A stretch of DNA of 64,000 nucleotides, taken from the NCBI GenBank assembly GCA_963772815.1, contig CAVYYV010000006.1, positions 672,157-736,156 on the forward strand, in the 5' to 3' direction. The notes under the pieces are model-generated. The model worked only from the letters and a program-made list of their open reading frames with translations. It did no database searches and was not told the DNA's origin. Below, in pieces: positions 57,243 to 64,000 of this stretch (within the stretch, counting starts at the first letter, position 1; each line of letters starts with the position of its first letter). Made by a program: the position numbers and the translations under genes. The DNA comes from DATFFO01 sp963772815. GTDB lineage: Bacteria > Actinomycetota > Acidimicrobiia > Spongiisociales > ZC4RG35.

Positions 57243-57662
57243 TCAGCGCCCAGCGGATGCGGCGTTCAGGGCCGCGGCGGCCCGTATGAGGGACTTGAAG
57301 GCTGTGCGGTCGATATCGTCTCCCTCGTGGAGGTCGATGGCGCGTCTCGTGTTGCCTCCCAGGCTGGAGTTGAAGAGTCCCGCTGAGTCTTCGAGGGAGG
57401 CTCCCATGGCGAAGGTGAGTTTCACTTTGTCCTTGTAAGTCTCCCCGGTGCAGATGGTCCCATCGTGGGACCACACCGGGACCCCGAGCATCGAGTTCGA
57501 CGGCTTTCTCCATTTGACTTCCTCGACCACGTCCGGGTCGGCCTCATGAATGAGCTTGCGGAGCTTGCCCAGCGTCTCACCCCTCCAATCGCCCAGGTTC
57601 GCGATCGTTTCGTCGATCTCCTTGGATGCACTGATGTGGTCTCTTCGTTCCATCCCCGCCAT
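57243..57662 (-). CDS. DUF1801 (YdhG-like) protein
   Basis: 139 residues with the YdhG core LRKLIHEADPDVVEEVKWRK and VKLTFAMGASLEDSAGLFN. Small iron/heme-chaperone-like fold family; function uncertain. ATG 57653 is an alternative start. Confidence 0.85.
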   Translation of the reverse strand: MAGMERRDHISASKEIDETIANLGDWRGETLGKLRKLIHEADPDVVEEVKWRKPSNSMLGVPVWSHDGTICTGETYKDKVKLTFAMGASLEDSAGLFNSSLGGNTRRAIDLHEGDDIDRTAFKSLIRAAAALNAASAGR

Positions 57663-57777
57663 GCTATGGCCCTAGGACAGTCCTCGAACCCATGATGCCG
57701 TGAAGTTGGATCCGGCGAGACGGGTCGCAGCGGGGGTGCCAGGGGGTCGCCTCCCTATGCGCAGCCAAACGTTGTAA

Positions 57778-57800
57778 ACCTGACGGGACACTATTTGAAC
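57778..57800. repeat. Direct repeat copy 1 flanking a VOC gene
   Basis: 23 bp, identical to 58358-58380; similarity continues about 50 bp further in both copies. In frame it encodes NLTGHYLNSVLERSTEELKK then a stop, so it looks like the 3' end of a lost gene. Confidence 0.75.
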
Positions 57801-57906
57801 TCGGTACTGGAGCGAAGCACCGAGGAACTGAAAAAGAAAACGGCTAAACTGGAGAAGCTCCTAGATCGCGCAACATAGGTAGATCGCGCCGTGCTACAAC
57901 GGAACC

Positions 57907-58278
57907 ATGAGTATCAAGGGCCTTCACCATGTGCAGTTGGCGATGCCCGTTGGCAAGGAGCCAGAAGCGACTGCCTTCTACGAAGGGGTGCTCGGGGTGC
58001 CTCGAGTTGAGAAGCCCGCCCACCTCGAAGCCCGCGGAGGTTGCTGGTTCGAATCAGACGACGTCCGTATCCACCTGGGCGCAGAAGACAAGTTCCAACC
58101 TGCCAGAAAGGCGCATCCAGCTCTCCTAGTCGAGGACATCTCGAAGACGCGGAAACACCTCAAAGACTCGGGCATCGAGACCGTAGACGATCAGCCGCTG
58201 CCCGGATTCGACCGCTTCTATGCTCACGACCCATTCGGTAATCGACTGGAATTCCTTGCCCCAGACCTCGACTCATAG
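57907..58278 (+). CDS. VOC-superfamily (glyoxalase-like) protein
   Basis: 123 residues: IKGLHHVQLAMPVGKEPEAT, FYEGVLGVPRVEKPAHLEAR, and DPFGNRLEFLAPD at the end. A glyoxalase/bleomycin-resistance fold protein of unknown ligand. It lies between two copies of a 23-bp direct repeat, at the edge of the mobile region. Confidence 0.87.
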   Translation: MSIKGLHHVQLAMPVGKEPEATAFYEGVLGVPRVEKPAHLEARGGCWFESDDVRIHLGAEDKFQPARKAHPALLVEDISKTRKHLKDSGIETVDDQPLPGFDRFYAHDPFGNRLEFLAPDLDS

Positions 58279-58594
58279 ACCTCGGTCCATCGCTTCTCAC
58301 GTAGTTCAAGTAACGACCGTACGGTTGTGTCAGAGGGACACTGCTTGAAGGATGTGGACCTGACGGGACACTATTTGAACCCGCTGTTGGAGCGGAAGAT
58401 CGAGGAACTGCGAGAGAAACGGAGGAGCTTGATCAGCTTCCCCGTGACTCACCCGACTGAAGCGGCCCGCTATGAGGGTTCTTTATCGAGACTCCGCGTT
58501 GAGGTGGGGAGCTGCAGGTTGGTGGTAATGCCAGGTTGAGGGTCAGGGCCCCTCGATACTCGGTGATGTACGTCGCCGAGAAGGAAGGGCCCTG
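58279..58594. other. Intergenic region with direct-repeat copy 2, a gene fragment and the likely ISL3 left end
   Basis: 316 bp. Copy 2 of the 23-bp repeat is at 58358-58380; a degenerate third copy (GGGACACTGCTTGAAG) is near 58336. A 70-codon frame from GTG 58327 encodes DLTGHYLNPLLERKIEELRE, homologous to the fragment at copy 1. From 58476, GGGTTCTTTATCGAG resembles ISL3-family terminal repeats; no matching right repeat was found. Confidence 0.55.
58358..58380. repeat. Direct repeat copy 2 flanking a VOC gene
   Basis: Identical 23 bp to 57778-57800, 580 bp away. Both sit in a short coding remnant ending in a charged coiled-coil-like tail. Confidence 0.75.
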
Positions 58595-59834
58595 ATGGCA
58601 CCTGATGCTATGACTGTCCGTCTTCATCTGCGCCGCATCCGTGTGGTGGCGGTGCTGGTGGATGTGATCGAGAAGCTGGTGGTGGAGATGGCCGATGTTC
58701 GTCGGGTGGTTCGCTGCCCGCATTGTGGGTTCAAGACTCATCGGGTGCATGACCGCCGGCGGCTCAAGGTGGTGGATCTTCCTACTCGGGGCCGTCCTAC
58801 CACCCTGGTGTGGATCCGCCGCCGCTTCGTCTGCGACGAGTGCATGGAGCGGTCTTGGGAGAACCATCCCGAGATCCTGGTGGGCAGGCGCACCCATGTC
58901 ACTCGTCGTTTGGCCCGTCAGCTGGTCCGAGACGTCAACCATCTCTCCATCCGGGAGATGTCGCGCCGCTACGGCCTTTCGTGGCATTACATCATGGGAG
59001 TGGTGGGGGGCTGGTCGGATCTGGTGGTGGCGGCTCGTCGTCGTCGCCGCTGCCGGGTTCTGATGGTGGACGAAACGTCGCTGCGGCGCGGCCACCGCTA
59101 CGTCACCGTCCTTTTGGATGGGGAGACGGGTGAAGGTCTGGGGGTGGTCCGCCGCCGAGACGCCCGGGCCCTGTCTGGGTTCCTCCTGGCTCAGGGGCAC
59201 CGGTGGTGCCGCCAAGTCAAGGTGGTCGTCACCGACGGGTCCCCGTCTTATCGGGCCGCCATCCGCACCCACCTCGGTCACGCCACCCACGTTGTTGACC
59301 GCTTTCACGTCACCCGCTGGTTCGCCGCCGGCCTAATCGAGGTCCGTCGACGTGTGCAACGGATCGCACCCCAAGGTTCCCGTCCCGTCTTCGATCCCGA
59401 AATCTTCCGTTCCCGCTACCTCCAGGTACGCCGCCTTGACCGCCTCGACGTCGAACGAATCGAAACCCTCGGCAAGGTCCTGGCCCGAGACCCCCACCTG
59501 GAGGCGGCCTGGCGGATGCTCCAACACCTCTACGGCATCTACCTCGCCCAGGACTCTGAGGAAGCCAACCAGGCGCTGGAAGCGTTCATCCAAACCCACC
59601 AGGACCATCCCCTCCCCGAATTCGACCAGATCATCTCCGCCCTGATCGACTGGGGAGACGAGATCTTCGCCTTCCACGACACCGACCGCCCCTCGAACGG
59701 GCGGCTCGAAGGCATAAACGGCAAGCTCGGAGTCCTAAAACGAATATCGGTTAACCGCCTACGGCTTCGTCAACAGCGCCAACTTCGGCCAAAGAGCACT
59801 CCTCCAGATGCCAGCCGTGGCAACATCACCATGA
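58476..59834 (+). mobile_element. ISL3-family insertion sequence, right end not identified
   Basis: Transposase plus a plausible left terminal repeat at 58476. No inverted copy of that end occurs before the adjoining IS110 element, so the right end may be truncated by it. Confidence 0.55.
58595..59834 (+). pseudogene. ISL3-family transposase, interrupted by a frame change near its 3' end
   Basis: About 410 codons. Zinc-finger pairs (VRCPHCGFKTHRVHDR; RRFVCDECMERSW), helix-turn-helix, then the DDE core: first Asp in VLMVDETSLRRGHRYV, second Asp in VVTDGSPSYRAAIR, Glu in GRLEGINGKLGVLKR. Up to KRI the frame is intact; the normal ending (YGFVNSANFGQRALLQMPAV, stop at 59832) is in another frame. 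The original frame runs on to 60184 and is meaningless there. Either inactive or a sequencing indel. Confidence 0.85.
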
Positions 59835-59904
59835 ACCGAGACGAGGTGCCCATCCCACCTCACCAATGGGGTCGTATCGGTCTTCTCTTGTGGGAGGCTG
59901 AGGA

Positions 59905-60080
59905 CAGAGCCGACCAGCCGGTGAGCACTTCACTTCACCGGAGCGTTGATTCCTGTGCGCGGACCGTGCCCCGGCTGGTTGGTGAGCCTGCCTGCAGCAC
60001 TGCTGGGGTGTCGTGCCGTCGAGCACTTGCCCATTGGATCGTCGCCGGGAGGCTCCCACGGCTAGGAACCAACGGAGAAA
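59905..60080 (+). ncRNA. Candidate bridge-RNA region of the IS110 element
   Basis: IS110-type elements encode a guide (bridge) RNA in the non-coding end. This stretch has a 9-bp stem ACCAGCCGG (59913-59921) / CCGGCTGGT (59971-59979) enclosing a loop with GGTGA/TCACC, followed by further short stems (GCAGCACTGC, GGGAGGCTCCC). Structure and role are inferred from family knowledge and position. Confidence 0.35.
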
Positions 60081-60089
60081 GGAACATGG

Positions 60090-61313
60090 ATGCTCTTTGT
60101 GGGCAACGACTGGTCAGAAGACCACCACGACATATGGGTCATGTCCGAAACGGGACAGATGTTGGCGGTTCGGCGCCTGGATGAGGGGGTTGAAGGACTC
60201 GGGAGGTTCCATCAGCTGGTCGGCGAGTTCGTCGACGACCCCGACGAGGTAGTGGTGGGAGTCGAGACGGATCGGGGTTTGTGGGTGCAGGCGCTGGTGG
60301 CGGCGGGCTATCGGGTGTATGCAATCAATCCCAGGTCGGTCGCCCGCTATCGGGAACGCCACGGCCTGTCGGGCGCCAAGTCCGATCGTGCAGACGCCAA
60401 GGTGTTGGCCGACCTGGTCCGCACCGACCGGCACAACCACCGTCAGGTGGCGGGGGACTCGGCCGAGGTTCAGGGCATCACGGTGTTGGCGCGGGCCCAC
60501 CAGAAGCTGATCCGGGAACGGACCCGCAATACCCTCATGCTGCGAGCGGCGTTACGTGAGTACTACCCCCAGGCCCTGGCCACCTTCGATGATCTGGCGG
60601 ACAGGGACACTCTGGCGGTGCTGGAGCGAGCACCCACACCGGATGCCGGTGCACGACTGTCGATATCGCAGATACGGGCGGTGTTGAAACGAGCCGGCAG
60701 GCAGCGATACCTCGACAAGCAAGCCGTCAAGATCCAAGCCGGGCTACGAACGGAACAACTCACCGCCCCTCACCCGGTGACCTCGGCGTATGCGGCCACC
60801 ACCAGGGCCATCGTGGCGATCCTCATCGAACTCAACCACCAGATCCGCCAGCTCGAGGCGGACCTGCGGGCGGATTTTGAGCGACACCCGGACGCCGACA
60901 TCTACCTGTCTCAGCCAGGACTCGGTGTCGTGCTCGGCGCCCGGGTGCTCGGCGAGTTCGGGGACGACCCCGACCGATACGCCGATGTCAAGTCTCGCAG
61001 AAACTACGCCGCCACGTCACCCATCACGATCGCCTCCGGCAAACATCGGGCGGTCATAGCCCGATATATCCGCAACGATCGCCTCTACAACGCCATCGAC
61101 CGGTGGGCATACAGTTCACTCAATGCCAGCGTCGGATGCCGGACGTTCTACGACCAGCGCAAAGCCAACGGCGACACCCACTCCCAAGCCCTCAGGGCAC
61201 TCGGCAACCGCCTCGTCGGGATCCTCCACGGATGCCTCAAGACCCGCACGCTCTACAACGAGCACACCGCCTGGGGCCACCGCCAACCCAACAACACCAC
61301 CGCAGCCGCTTGA
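60090..61313 (+). CDS. IS110-family transposase (DEDD recombinase)
   Basis: 407 residues. N-terminal RuvC-like DEDD domain: LFVGNDWSEDHHDIWVMSE, VVVGVETDRGLWVQAL, LSGAKSDRADAKVLADLVR. C-terminal Tnp_20 domain: YLSQPGLGVVLGARVLGEFG and the catalytic Ser region SPITIASGKHRAVIARYI. Complete and apparently intact. The subgroup is not certain, but the non-coding region lies upstream as in the IS110 (not IS1111) group. Confidence 0.92.
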   Translation: MLFVGNDWSEDHHDIWVMSETGQMLAVRRLDEGVEGLGRFHQLVGEFVDDPDEVVVGVETDRGLWVQALVAAGYRVYAINPRSVARYRERHGLSGAKSDRADAKVLADLVRTDRHNHRQVAGDSAEVQGITVLARAHQKLIRERTRNTLMLRAALREYYPQALATFDDLADRDTLAVLERAPTPDAGARLSISQIRAVLKRAGRQRYLDKQAVKIQAGLRTEQLTAPHPVTSAYAATTRAIVAILIELNHQIRQLEADLRADFERHPDADIYLSQPGLGVVLGARVLGEFGDDPDRYADVKSRRNYAATSPITIASGKHRAVIARYIRNDRLYNAIDRWAYSSLNASVGCRTFYDQRKANGDTHSQALRALGNRLVGILHGCLKTRTLYNEHTAWGHRQPNNTTAAA

Positions 61314-61446
61314 CAGTTAGAGCCCTGGGGTGTTCGCTCAGAACCGAGTTGAGTTCGGAGAACTTGGTTGGATGTTGGTCGCTATTTCTGCGCGCTTTGC
61401 TTGTTCATCCTCATAACTGTGATGCCCGGAAAACGCCGAAACGTCA

Positions 61447-61466
61447 ACGGTTCTAGTAAGAACCGT
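61447..61466 (-). terminator. Hairpin after tRNA-Ala
   Basis: Perfect 8-bp stem ACGGTTCT / AGAACCGT with a 4-base loop, 9 bp past the tRNA 3' end on the minus strand. Confidence 0.65.
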
Positions 61467-61475
61467 CAGGTGTTG

Positions 61476-61549
61476 TGGAGCTGAGGGGATTTGAACCCCT
61501 GACCCCCTGCTTGCAAAGCAGGTGCTCTGCCAAACTGAGCTACAGCCCC
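61476..61549 (-). tRNA. tRNA-Ala, anticodon TGC
   Basis: Cloverleaf on the minus strand: acceptor GGGGCTG pairs with CAGCTCC (one G-T), D arm GCTC...GAGC, anticodon stem CCTGC/GCAGG with loop TTTGCAA (TGC), T arm with GGTTCAAATCC. No CCA is encoded. In many actinobacteria tRNA-Ala lies near gyrA; here it sits next to mobile DNA. Confidence 0.95.
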
Positions 61550-61644
61550 GTCAATTTCCTTGTGCTGTAAGGGGTTCCGACTAGTCTTCGCCTCTCAACG
61601 TACCCGCACAACGGTAGCACAGCGGATAACTTTGGCTAGAGGAA

Positions 61645-62579
61645 ATGACCGAAACACACACAAGCCACGCCAGTTTAGGAACTCTGGACGGACTTCTCGG
61701 CTCCTGGGAGTTGCATCTTCGGTCGGAGCGGAAGGCACCAAAGACGCTTGAGGCATACCTGTCTGCGGGTTCCCAGCTCGCTGACTTTCTTCGTGCCTCA
61801 GGGATGCCGACACAGGTCCATGCCATCAAGCGAGAACATCTCGAAGCGTGGATCGTTCATCTCCTTGAGACACGTGCTCCTGCCACGGCTAACCAGAGGT
61901 ACCGGAGCGTCCAACAGCTTTTCAAATGGCTCGCGGAGGAAGGGGAGATAGCAACTTCACCCATGGCGAACATGAAGCCACCCAAGCTGGACACCCCCGA
62001 GGTCCCGGTGATAGCCAAAGAGGATCTACAAGCTCTCCTCGCAGCCTGCAAGGGAACCGGGTTCAACGAGCGACGCGACACCGCCATGGTGTTAATGCTT
62101 GCCGACACAGGTGCTCGCCTATCCGAGATCGCTGGCCTCAAGCTGAACGACGTTGATCTCCATGGATGGGGAGTCGCCTCGGTGAGAGGCAAGGGCGGGA
62201 AGTACCGCTCTCTGCCCATGGGTCCGACCACTCTCAAGGCGGTGGATGGATACCTGAGAGCGCGGGGGAGCACACGGATGCTCACCGGGATGAACTTTGG
62301 CTCGGAGGCAAAGGTCCGATATCAGGGTCTGGCATTCGTCAGATGCTGAAACGACGCTGCCGCCAGGCGGGGATCAAAGAGATTCATCCCCATATGCTGC
62401 GTCACTTCTTCGCCCACTCATTTCTTGCGGCCGGCGGTCAGGAAACCGACCTGATGCGACTAGCTGGATGGTCGTCGAGAGCGATGGTGTCCCGTTATGC
62501 CGCATCCGCCGCCGATGAACGGGCACGGGAGGCCCACCGACGCTTCAGCCCAGTAGAGCAGATGCAGGAAGCACGTTGA
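61645..62579 (+). pseudogene. Tyrosine recombinase/integrase, frameshifted
   Basis: About 311 codons over two frames. The N-terminal SAM-like domain (SWELHLRSERKAPKTLEAYL) and catalytic Arg (ADTGARLSEIAGLKL) and Lys (VRGKGGKYRSLP) are in the first frame; the HxxR box (IHPHMLRHFFAHSFL), LAGWSSRAM and the nucleophile Tyr (VSRYAAS) are in the second. Adding one G to the run of five Gs near 62266-62271 joins them. AGAGGA ribosome site. Next to tRNA-Ala, so an integrated element starts here. Confidence 0.88.
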
Positions 62580-62914
62580 AGCCGCTGGTCAGTATTCGGT
62601 GCGGACTGTGCGATCAAGGCCGTGGGGGGAATCCATTGATCGGAGGGATCTTCAACGTCGAGGGCTACCCCGTCCTTGCATGGTACAGGAAGAATGCAAT
62701 TTCGTCGGTCCGCGTACAACCCAGTCTGACGGCCATGATCTCCGACGACTGGTGCTATCCGATCGAGCTATCAAATGAGTCGGCCCCATCTCGGCCCTTT
62801 GGAGATGTCATGCTTCCTGGTGGGGCACGCGCTCCCGAAGAACCTTGGGCCCATGAGTTGCTTGGATGCAGAAGGCATGGCCGACTTGGCGACGCGCAGG
62901 ACTTGGCTTCTTAG
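62576..62914 (+). CDS. Hypothetical protein of the integrated element
   Basis: 112 residues from a TTG overlapping the recombinase stop. A CGLC pair near the start and CRRHG near the end could be a metal site. No family recognised; another frame break cannot be excluded. Low confidence. Confidence 0.35.
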   Translation: MKPLVSIRCGLCDQGRGGNPLIGGIFNVEGYPVLAWYRKNAISSVRVQPSLTAMISDDWCYPIELSNESAPSRPFGDVMLPGGARAPEEPWAHELLGCRRHGRLGDAQDLAS

Positions 62915-63120
62915 TGCTTGGGAAGAGGCGGGAAGGACGGCCCCCTCAGCGTTACCCTCGCCGAGAAGGTCACGTGGTAGGGCGCGTCCGACTGCAACTA
63001 AGAATCCCGCCGCGTTCGAGATGTGGCTGGTACCGTTGTGCTCACAACCGTGCTCGGCCCACGGGGCCAGAACTTCAACTTCGGAATGAGCGCCGAAGCT
63101 GACCCGAAAGGGGTTCAGCT

Positions 63121-63450
63121 ATGGCGCTTTCGCCTAGTGAGAGAACACTTCGAGCACGTCTAGCAGCACACACGCTCCACACGGGCGGGGGAACGAATAC
63201 CGAGCCCGCTCGCAGGGCGTTCCTAAACCGGTTTGAGCGGGAAGTCGATCCGGATGGACGGCTAGATCCATCGGAGCATGCTCGACACGCCGAGCACGCC
63301 AAGAAACGCTACTTCACAGCGTTGTCGCTCCGAGCTGCAAAGGCTCGTCGGCGATCCGGAGTCGTAGGAACTGAGCACTCCGATCTGGCCCACGATAACG
63401 ACGATTCCCAGTGTCCAAACGAGGAGTCGGCTTCCGGATCGCAGCCATGA
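63121..63450 (+). CDS. Hypothetical protein typical of actinobacterial integrated elements
   Basis: 109 residues, helical and charged: RTLRARLAAHTLHTGGGTNT, FEREVDPDGRLDPSEHARHA, KKRYFTALSLRAAKARRRSG. The pattern recalls small proteins often next to integrases in actinobacterial elements; function unknown. AAAGGGG site before the ATG. Its TGA overlaps the next ATG. Confidence 0.7.
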   Translation: MALSPSERTLRARLAAHTLHTGGGTNTEPARRAFLNRFEREVDPDGRLDPSEHARHAEHAKKRYFTALSLRAAKARRRSGVVGTEHSDLAHDNDDSQCPNEESASGSQP

Positions 63451-64000
63451 GCGACTCGGAGAACCTGGCAGAACAAATCGAAGCGAGCCGAGCAGCCGCC
63501 GACTACGCGCTCGGTCGCACGCTGAGGCAAGCGCTTCAAGACGATGGCCGCAGTCCCGACGAGTGCCAGCTACTCGGCGACGCATTGCACAACATCAATG
63601 AACACCGAAGGAGGATCGGTCGGCCCCTTCTGACGGACCTACGAGGTCTTACTCTCGATGCAGCCAAGCGGATAGAGGAAGGCGTCCGTCTACTTCGTGC
63701 CTCCGAGATCCAACCAGAGTCCGTTGAGTGGCTTGAAGAGGGGCTTATCCCCCTTCGGGTTGTGACTCTTGTTACGGGTGTCGACGGAGTTGGCAAGTCA
63801 ACGATCCTGTACACGAAAGCGGCTCGTGCCACACGGGGTGATCTGACGGGCGACCTTCGAGGCACCAGCGTCGACGTGGTGATTGCCTCCTCTGAAGATC
63901 ACCCGAGCACCGTCATCCTCCCACGGCTCCTTGCCGCCGGCGCGGACCTGGACCGGGTCCATATCGTGAAGGTCAGGCGGGATGGTCTCGATGGTGAGAT
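63447..64000 (+). CDS. P-loop ATPase (RepA/AAA_25-like), cut by right window edge
   Basis: First ~184 residues. An N-terminal helical part (ADYALGRTLRQALQDDGRSP) is followed by Walker A LVTGVDGVGKSTILYTKAAR and a strand IASSEDHPSTVILPRLLAAG, as in RepA-like/AAA_25 ATPases of plasmids and phages. Likely a replication or primase-helicase protein of the element. The C-terminus lies beyond the window. Confidence 0.78.
   Translation, partial: MSDSENLAEQIEASRAAADYALGRTLRQALQDDGRSPDECQLLGDALHNINEHRRRIGRPLLTDLRGLTLDAAKRIEEGVRLLRASEIQPESVEWLEEGLIPLRVVTLVTGVDGVGKSTILYTKAARATRGDLTGDLRGTSVDVVIASSEDHPSTVILPRLLAAGADLDRVHIVKVRRDGLDGE

Larger units (their letters stand above)
59835..61336 (+). mobile_element. 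IS110-family insertion sequence (approximate limits)
   Basis: One DEDD recombinase gene with a ~255-bp structured non-coding region before it and a short tail after it. IS110 elements lack clear terminal repeats, so the limits are approximate. The nonamer CTGGGGTGT occurs at 60003-60011 and at 61325-61333. Confidence 0.65.

Noticed and set aside
62775..63102. Overlapping 78- to 104-residue frames after the recombinase
   Set aside because: Several frames compete and none has a recognisable motif or good ribosome site.

Overview
The window is high-GC, gene-dense bacterial DNA from the replication-origin neighbourhood of an actinobacterium. The evidence is the order pseudokinase - sigM-type sigma factor - anti-sigma - trxB - trxA - cwlM - parB - parA - rsmG - jag - yidC - yidD - rnpA - rpmH - dnaA - (oriC) - dnaN - recF - DUF721 - gyrB - gyrA - DUF3566. 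This matches the Mycobacterium/Streptomyces origin block gene for gene. GTG and TTG starts, 4-nt ATGA/GTGA overlaps and probably leaderless promoters are frequent. An Acidimicrobiia-like lineage is my inference; the window holds no rRNA to test it.

Layout: 1-3.1 kb (minus) is dnaB (cut by the edge), rplI, rpsR, ssb, rpsF. 3.1-6.8 kb (minus) holds a DUF192 lipoprotein, panB, an endonuclease IV, a probably split membrane protein and pyrE. 6.8-16.2 kb is mixed metabolism: an AtuA-like protein coupled to a Z-isoprenyl transferase, a luciferase-like oxidoreductase, a TrhA/haemolysin III membrane protein, an EamA transporter, aminopeptidase P, an EEP hydrolase and a haloalkane dehalogenase. 16.3-25.6 kb (minus) is the arginine locus argCJBD - beta-propeller gene - argRGH. 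argF is absent from it, and two nearly identical 18-bp palindromes, probably ArgR operators, lie at the argC and argR promoters. 25.6-34.7 kb has a lipoprotein M1 peptidase, the CCA-adding enzyme, an unusual PilT ATPase, a histone-deacetylase-family hydrolase, a GNAT enzyme and DegV.

33.4-53.2 kb is the origin block. Two perfect parS sites sit between jag and rsmG, beside parAB. oriC is assigned to the dnaA-dnaN gap, with clustered DnaA boxes and a trinucleotide tract resembling DnaA-trios. rnpA can only start inside rpmH.

53-57.7 kb has an unknown pair of small genes, an amidohydrolase, DUF1697, YrdB-like, VOC, SHOCT and DUF1801 proteins. From 57.7 kb the DNA becomes accessory: short direct repeats around a VOC gene, a frameshifted ISL3-type transposase, an IS110-family element with a possible bridge-RNA region, tRNA-Ala(TGC), and the start of an integrated element (broken tyrosine recombinase, small proteins, a P-loop ATPase cut by the right edge).

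Several conserved genes (argC, gyrB N-terminus, recombinase, ISL3 transposase, the 5.5-6.2 kb protein) contain apparent one- or two-base frame breaks, two of them in G runs. Sequencing or assembly indels are a serious alternative to biological inactivation. All calls are from reading the sequence; no database search was run.
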